Origin: Psychrobacter pasteurii
GTDB taxonomy: Bacteria > Pseudomonadota > Gammaproteobacteria > Pseudomonadales > Moraxellaceae
NCBI RefSeq assembly: GCF_900162815.1
Contig: NZ_FUGD01000046.1
Span: 1-34,804 of the forward strand
DNA length: 34,804 nucleotides
Direction of reading: 5' to 3'
This document shows positions 34,622 through 34,804 of the stretch, one piece after another. A model generated the notes under the pieces. It had not been told where the DNA came from. It saw nothing but the letters and a program-made list of their open reading frames with translations, and did not search any database. The stretch's first letter is position 1. Each line of letters starts with the position of its first letter. The position numbers were made by a program, and so were the translations under genes.

Positions 34622-34804
34622 GTGTGTGTCGCCTTATATCCACCCCCTGAAGTGCATAGGTATCTACACAACTTAAAAAGAGCAAAACAGAATGATAGAA
34701 TCTTCCAGTATGGCATAGATAAAATGGAGCTAGATACGAGGCTCATCAAACGATATCAACAACTCGTACACAATCACACTCACCCAAACGGTTATCTACA
34801 TGCT
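34622..34804 (+). CDS. Partial open frame running off the right edge
   Basis: From the TGA at 34589-34591 the frame is open for 71 codons to the window end. It reads A-L-Y-P-P-P-E-V-H-R-Y-L-H-N-L then K-R-A-K-Q-N-D-R-I-F-Q-Y-G-I-D-K-M-E-L-D. Candidate starts are GTG at 34622 and 34652 or ATG at 34724; none has a good ribosome site. The composition looks coding, and the opposite strand is interrupted by stops. I do not recognise the family. It borders the tnpB element, so its beginning may have been displaced by insertion. Confidence 0.4.
   Translation, partial: MCVALYPPPEVHRYLHNLKRAKQNDRIFQYGIDKMELDTRLIKRYQQLVHNHTHPNGYLHA

Noticed and set aside
34595..34804. Possible divergent tnpA for the element
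   Set aside because: The partial frame shows none of the Y1 transposase pattern (no HUH motif or IS200-type start).
1..34804. CRISPR arrays, tRNA or rRNA genes
   Set aside because: No regularly spaced repeats and no cloverleaf or rRNA-like sequence was seen on reading both strands.

Overview
The window reads as chromosomal DNA of a moderately AT-rich gammaproteobacterium. The best fit is Moraxellaceae, Psychrobacter-like. This rests on the combination of genes (a compact PilGHIJ-ChpA chemosensory operon, minCDE, a ccmABCDE block, a BrnQ transporter) and on general protein flavour. No rRNA is present, so the genus is an inference. I found no tRNA, rRNA or CRISPR array.

Layout. 1-2.8 kb: the first codons of a divergent gene, oxyR, a YgjP/SprT-like metallopeptidase and an OmpA-type lipoprotein. 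3.4-8.0 kb: a PlsC-type acyltransferase, an unrecognised membrane protein whose N-terminus looks like a voltage-sensor (S1-S4) module, minC, then minD-minE about 445 bp further on. 8.1-18.4 kb (minus strand): cytochrome b561, then the Pil-Chp operon read as pilG, pilH, pilI, pilJ, chpA, a degenerate CheB-like gene and a divergent CheW-like gene. The last four genes overlap by 1-4 bases. This pathway normally controls type IV pili (twitching, surface sensing, often competence). 19.1-21.7 kb: an OmpR-class regulator and its kinase, the kinase carrying a long polar insertion inside its ATPase domain. 21.8-23.9 kb (minus): a histone-deacetylase-like amidohydrolase and a largely disordered protein with a YbjN-like C-terminus. 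24.1-27.5 kb: ccmA-ccmB, then ccmC-ccmD-ccmE (heme export and loading for c-type cytochromes), closed by a strong terminator with no ccmFGH. 27.6-33.0 kb: a YbhN/MprF-type membrane protein, a cold-shock gene with an apparent premature stop, a universal stress protein, a DUF454 membrane protein, an ornithine-cyclodeaminase-family enzyme and BrnQ. 33.2-34.8 kb: a 37-residue lipoprotein gene, a tnpB-only IS200/IS605-type element, and a partial open frame running off the end.

Most of the window is core housekeeping. The points most worth attention are: the S1-S4-like protein without a pore; the kinase insertion; a CheB-like protein lacking catalytic residues in the Pil-Chp operon; the CAA-to-TAA-type stop that shortens the cold-shock protein; the TnpB whose second RuvC motif has glycine where glutamate is expected; the small lipoprotein; and two inverted repeats that each hold a perfect TATAAT in the loop.
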